Assembly: GCA_017503945.1 (NCBI GenBank)
Contig: JAFVSB010000106.1
Coordinates: 1 to 16,240 of the forward strand
Direction: 5' to 3'
Length of the DNA: 16,240 bases
Source of the DNA: Clostridia bacterium
GTDB taxonomy: Bacteria; Bacillota; Clostridia; UMGS1810
Shown: positions 13,439-16,240 of the stretch, piece after piece
How positions within the stretch are numbered: the first letter of the stretch is position 1
Layout of the letters: each line of letters starts with the position of its first letter
Program-made: the position numbers and the translations under genes
The notes under the pieces: generated by a model
What the model saw: only the letters and a program-made list of their open reading frames with translations
Databases searched by the model: none
What the model was told of the DNA's origin: nothing

Positions 13439-14275
13439 TCACAAGCTTTGGGCGTGTGCCAACAAGCTGCCTTTGTCAATAGCATCAATCACGGCTGCAA
13501 TCGCATGCTCACGATTGCTCACAGTCACAAAATCCGCCGCTTGCTTTGCGGCGGGGCTGGCATTTGCCACCGCCACACCCACTTTTGCTGCAAGCAGCAT
13601 CTCAACATCATTGTCATAGTCGCCAACGGCAACAGTTTTATTCATGTCAACTCCCAGATGCTCTGCCAGCTTCAAAAGAGCCGTGCCCTTGCTAATGCCC
13701 TTGGGCAGGATTTCATACAGTGTTTTTTCAGAGCGTATGAAACCAAAGCTCTCAGCCAAAGGATGGCTGCTGAGAAGGTGTATCAAACGATTGATATTTT
13801 CCTCGTTTTCATCACAAAAGAGCACTTTGGCTATTGGTTGTTGTATGTTATTATAGTGGCATGGGTTTTTCTTAAGGTTAGTTCTTTTTCGAAACCTTTC
13901 CATCGCATCATTATCATTAGAGGAATATATGTTGTCAAGAGTATTTATCTGAATTCCTGTTTGAGGAAAATTTTTGTAAGCACACTCCACAAGCTCAAGC
14001 ACACAGTCCGGCAAAGTCACAGACCATATATATTCCCGTTTCTGATAGTCATATATCCCTCCGCCGTTTATGCAGCCAAATGGGCAATTGGGGGTGACTG
14101 TGGTGCAGATGTCGGCCACAAAGCATGGCATGCGGCCTGTGATAAACGAAAAAAGCCCTCCGCGCGACTTAAAATACTCTATGGCTTCAATGTTTTGCTT
14201 TGAAATCGACTTGTCTTCTGTGAGCAAGGTGCCGTCAAGATCAGTGCAAAGAAGAATGCCCGAAAATTTTTTCAT
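13439..14275 (-). CDS. Cof-type HAD-IIB family phosphatase
   Basis: A 278-residue HAD-superfamily phosphatase of the Cof (IIB) subfamily, which dephosphorylates sugar phosphates, nucleotides or cofactor intermediates. Motif I is LLCTDLDGTLL with D12/D14, motif II FSFITGR with T46, motif III GISKGTAL with K196, and motif IV VGDYDNDVEML with D219/D223. The alpha/beta cap of type C2B occupies about 85-190, and the K196 segment typically follows the cap. The substrate cannot be predicted. The ATG at 14275 has only a weak upstream GGGAA. It lies 25 bp after the restored DUF896 reading frame and 39 bp before glnA, so an operon is likely without an obvious functional link. Confidence 0.92.
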   Translation of the reverse strand: MKKFSGILLCTDLDGTLLTEDKSISKQNIEAIEYFKSRGGLFSFITGRMPCFVADICTTVTPNCPFGCINGGGIYDYQKREYIWSVTLPDCVLELVECAYKNFPQTGIQINTLDNIYSSNDNDAMERFRKRTNLKKNPCHYNNIQQPIAKVLFCDENEENINRLIHLLSSHPLAESFGFIRSEKTLYEILPKGISKGTALLKLAEHLGVDMNKTVAVGDYDNDVEMLLAAKVGVAVANASPAAKQAADFVTVSNREHAIAAVIDAIDKGSLLAHAQSL

Positions 14276-14300
14276 TTATTATCATTCCCAAATTTGTGCT

Positions 14301-14500
14301 TTATTTTTTCTTTTCAATCTTTCTTTTGTTGCCATTTTCATCCATTATATAAACATTGCTGAGTGTATTTCCATTCCCTGACGGAATTTTTTTATATACT
14401 CCTGCCTAAGGATTGCCTGCTGTGCTTTTTCTTCATCACTAAGGCCCTCTTCTCTTGATTTTTTGGCAAGTTCATTAATTTTTTTGAGTAGATTTTCCAT
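14301..14500 (-). CDS. DUF896 (YnzC-like) small protein, C-terminus shifted by a one-base deletion
   Basis: As written, the ORF from ATG 14500 encodes 51 residues (MENLLKKINELAKKSREEGL, then SDEEKAQQAILRQEYIKKFR) and ends QGMEIHSAMFI at 14345. Adding one A to the AAA run at 14368-14370 (TTT on the plus strand) restores the usual DUF896 ending QGMENTLSNVYIMDENGNKR then KIEKKK, with a stop at 14301-14303 and 66 residues in total. The family is small, helical and cytoplasmic; B. subtilis YnzC is an SOS-operon member, but function is not established. The match of the shifted tail to the family pattern (LxNVYIxDExGNKRK) shows the truncation is not original. The ATG has a modest GAGG about 10 nt upstream. 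Confidence 0.88.
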
Positions 14501-14608
14501 TCTTGTATACCTCACTATCTTTATGCTAATTGTAGCAAAAGCTCCCGGCAAAAAACGCTGCTTTCAAGGCTTCCGCTTGTATGTCAAACAGTAAAATCAG
14601 CGGGCGAT

Positions 14609-15841
14609 TCAGTTGCCACTTTCCAAACTCTGAATATATTTGTGCATAGTTTCAGCCACAATTTTGCTGTGAGCAACAGCATCAACAACTGTTCGTGCAC
14701 CATTTACCACATCGCCAGATGCAAATATTCCCGGTCGGCTTGTATTGCCATATTCATCTGCTACCAAAAGACCTTTTTGGTTTGCTTCAAGGCCTGTTGT
14801 AGTAGAAACTATAACATTTCTCGGCCCTTGACTTATAGCAATAATAACAGAATCAGATGGATAAAATCGATTGCTGCCTTCTACACTTTCAATCGTTCCG
14901 TCATCATGCTCTATGACATCCTGGAAAATTACTCCATCATCCAAAATCTCAATCGGTTTGCAATTGTATTGAAAATCCACACCCTCGATTTTTGCATAAT
15001 TGTATTCATAATCGCTTGCTGCAACCTTTTTGTTAAGAGAAAAACATGTTACATATCGACTGCCGCTGCGCAGTGCTGTTCGAGCAACATCTATGGCTGC
15101 ATTACCTGCTCCGATGATAGTGACTCTTTCTCCCAACTTATACACGCTTGGATTGTTGAGATAATTTATGGCAAAGTGCACATTCCCAAAAGTTTCTCCT
15201 TTAATATGTAAAACATTCGGGCGCCACACTCCCGTGCCTATAAAGATGGCTTTGTATCCATCTCTGAACAAATCGTCCACACCGATAGCATCACCAATAC
15301 GGATGTTCGGTCGGATTTTTATTCCTTTAAGCTCTATGTGACGGTACTGAAGATCATCCAGCACACTTTTTGGCAGACGAAATTCCGGAATACCATGGCG
15401 CAAAACGCCGCCTATTTTATCTTTGCTTTCAAAAATTGTTATTTGATAGCCATAACGGGCAAGAATGATTGCTATAGTGAGTCCTGCCGGGCCTGAGCCT
15501 ACAATTGCAACTTTTTGGCCATTTGACTTTACGGGACCATTGACCATTTTTGGAGCATATGTGCTGGATATATAGTGCTCAATTGCAGAAAAATGAACCG
15601 GTGCTCCCTTTTTGCTCAACACACAATTGCCTTCGCATTGTTTCTCGTGATTGCACACCAAACTGCAAACGGTGGTGAGAGGATTGTTTTCAAAGAGTAT
15701 CTTTCCGGCTTCGTCGAGCTTATTGTTTTTTAAAAGTTTAATAATTTGGGCAATAGGTGTGCCTATGGGGCACCCTTGCTGGCATGCCGGCTTTTTACAT
15801 TGAAGACAACGATTGGCCTCATCTAAAATATGAAGTGCCAT
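14609..15841 (-). CDS. GltD-like NAD(P)-dependent FAD/Fe-S oxidoreductase (glutamate synthase small-subunit family)
   Basis: A 410-residue flavoprotein of the GltD/dihydropyrimidine dehydrogenase N-terminal family. Eight cysteines in the N-terminal domain (C12, C15, C20, C24 and C59, C63, C69, C73) fit two [4Fe-4S] clusters. An FAD-binding GSGPAG (115-120), an NAD(P)-binding GAGNAA (244-249) and the FAD C-terminal loop GIFASGDVVNGARTVVDAVA (371-390) follow. It is shorter than classic GltD (about 460-490). No GltB large subunit or NfnA-type partner is in the window, so it may be an electron-transfer module for another enzyme; glutamate synthase activity should not be assumed. The nearby glnA gives a loose nitrogen context. 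The ATG at 15841 follows AAAGGAG. A TATAAT at 15893-15888 (minus) may be its -10, without a good -35. Confidence 0.9.
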   Translation of the reverse strand: MALHILDEANRCLQCKKPACQQGCPIGTPIAQIIKLLKNNKLDEAGKILFENNPLTTVCSLVCNHEKQCEGNCVLSKKGAPVHFSAIEHYISSTYAPKMVNGPVKSNGQKVAIVGSGPAGLTIAIILARYGYQITIFESKDKIGGVLRHGIPEFRLPKSVLDDLQYRHIELKGIKIRPNIRIGDAIGVDDLFRDGYKAIFIGTGVWRPNVLHIKGETFGNVHFAINYLNNPSVYKLGERVTIIGAGNAAIDVARTALRSGSRYVTCFSLNKKVAASDYEYNYAKIEGVDFQYNCKPIEILDDGVIFQDVIEHDDGTIESVEGSNRFYPSDSVIIAISQGPRNVIVSTTTGLEANQKGLLVADEYGNTSRPGIFASGDVVNGARTVVDAVAHSKIVAETMHKYIQSLESGN

Positions 15842-15939
15842 GATACTTACTCTCCTTTCATTTTAATGTTAAGCTTTATCTGAAATCATTATAGAATTTG
15901 TAAACATTTTAGATGCCGCAAAATCATTTTACCAGGAGT

Positions 15940-15967
15940 AAAAATGCTTGCTTGCAAGGGCATTTTT
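15940..15967 (-). terminator. Hairpin with flanking A/T runs, possible second rRNA-operon terminator
   Basis: AAAAATGC (15940-15947) pairs with GCATTTTT (15960-15967), with an inner TTGC/GCAA stem (15948-15951 with 15954-15957). On the minus strand it ends in TTTTT. It lies downstream of the 5S gene and upstream of the GltD-like gene's probable -10, so it could back up the main rRNA terminator. Confidence 0.5.
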
Positions 15968-15978
15968 GCGACGCCGTC

Positions 15979-16059
15979 AATTGACACAGTGCTCGAAAGA
16001 GCAGAAAAGAGCGTCAGCTCTTAAGAATTTTATGAAATAAAATTCTGTATGTGTCAATT
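15979..16059. repeat. 81-nt cloverleaf-like inverted-repeat element
   Basis: AATTGACACA (15979-15988) and TGTGTCAATT (16050-16059) are perfect 10-bp inverted ends. Between them are three successive perfect hairpins: GCTC-GAAA-GAGC (15991-16002), AAGAGC-GTCA-GCTCTT (16007-16022) and AGAATTTTAT-GAA-ATAAAATTCT (16024-16046). The result is a four-way junction shape. It is not a tRNA (no anticodon arm or T-loop consensus). It sits between the rRNA operon terminator and the GltD-like gene. It may be a tiny mobile-like element or a structured RNA. Confidence 0.65.
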
Positions 16060-16088
16060 ATATCATACAAACTCAACATTTACAACAC

Positions 16089-16124
16089 AAAAAACCTGTT
16101 GACACAATCGTCAACAGGTTTTTC
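16089..16124 (-). terminator. Terminator of the rRNA operon
   Basis: A perfect 14-bp stem (16090-16103 with 16110-16123) encloses a 6-nt loop, with T-run on the minus strand (complement of 16089-16094). It lies about 6 bp past the 3' end of the 5S rRNA gene. Confidence 0.92.
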
Positions 16125-16129
16125 TAATA

Positions 16130-16240
16130 CCCCGGCAGCTTCCTACTTTCCCGGGCCGTCACCAGCCAAGTATCATCGGCACTACAGAGCTTAACTTCCG
16201 TGTTCGGTATGGGTACGGGTGTGTCCTCTGCGTCATCGCC
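16130..16240 (-). rRNA. rrf: 5S ribosomal RNA (5' end off the window)
   Basis: The minus strand reads GATGACGCAGAGGACACACC, then CGTACCCATACCGAACACGG, then AAGTTAAGCTCTGTAGTGCC and finally GGGAAAGTAGGAAGCTGCCG. These are the hallmark 5S segments: CCGAACxxGGAAGTTAAG for loops B/C, and GGGA..GTAGG near the 3' end. About 111 nt are visible; the first several 5' bases are beyond the edge. A strong terminator follows, so 5S is the last gene of an rRNA operon that extends to the right. Confidence 0.95.

Noticed and set aside
13259..14203. 314-codon plus-strand ORF
   Set aside because: Antisense to the Cof-type HAD gene and the 5' end of glnA; a shadow of real genes with no family match.
14550..14602. 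Weak terminator after the GltD-like gene (CGCTG/CAGCG then T-run)
   Set aside because: The stem is 5 bp with a loop of nearly 40 nt; not convincing.
16030..16059. TTGACA on the minus strand as a promoter -35 within the cloverleaf element
   Set aside because: The only reasonable -10 (TAAAAT) is 19 bp away and both lie inside perfect hairpins; not convincing as a promoter.

Overview
The window reads as chromosome of an endospore-lineage Bacillota (class Clostridia; the genus cannot be told from sequence alone). The signs are a spo0A orthologue, strong AGGAGG-type ribosome binding sites, consensus TTGACA-17-TATAAT promoters, an rnpA-rpmH pair, a type III pantothenate kinase, an ECF-type vitamin transporter and an SLH-domain surface protein. 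Nearly everything is on the minus strand; only a malic enzyme and pgsA are on the plus strand. The right edge enters the 5S gene of a minus-strand rRNA operon. No phage, transposase, CRISPR or toxin genes are visible.

Layout, left to right. (1) 1-406: rnpA (cut by the window edge) and rpmH, separated by a terminator hairpin, with a perfect promoter upstream. (2) 585-2018: 4-alpha-glucanotransferase malQ. (3) 2019-2234: an AT-rich intergenic region with a cluster of DnaA-box sequences and a GC-rich palindrome, but no dnaA. (4) 2235-3662: an ECF transporter S component downstream of coaX, plausibly a pantothenate uptake and phosphorylation pair. (5) 3805-5658: malic enzyme and pgsA on the plus strand, each with its own promoter. 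(6) 5673-5985: a 313-bp quasi-palindrome filling the gap between convergent pgsA and spo0A. (7) 5993-7809: spo0A (probably TTG start) and a small secreted protein made of SLH repeats. (8) 7810-8376: a gene-free stretch with nested inverted repeats. (9) 8377-10961: a leuC-leuD-HAD hydrolase operon from a very strong promoter; leuD carries a single-base frameshift. (10) 11075-15841: a ferritin-like/VIT iron transporter, glutamine synthetase, a Cof-type HAD phosphatase, a DUF896 protein (also frameshifted by one base) and a GltD-like flavoprotein. (11) 15842-16240: intergenic hairpins, including a cloverleaf-like 81-nt element, then the rRNA terminator and 5S rRNA.

Functionally this is mostly housekeeping: ribosome and tRNA maturation, glycogen/maltodextrin handling, CoA supply, malate to pyruvate conversion, phospholipid synthesis, sporulation control, nitrogen assimilation and iron handling. 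I found no convincing new multi-gene system. The least ordinary content is non-coding: three intergenic regions with elaborate inverted-repeat architecture (5673-5985, 8007-8301, 15979-16059), the DnaA-box cluster near rnpA/rpmH, and two one-base homopolymer frameshifts that look more like sequence errors than real decay.
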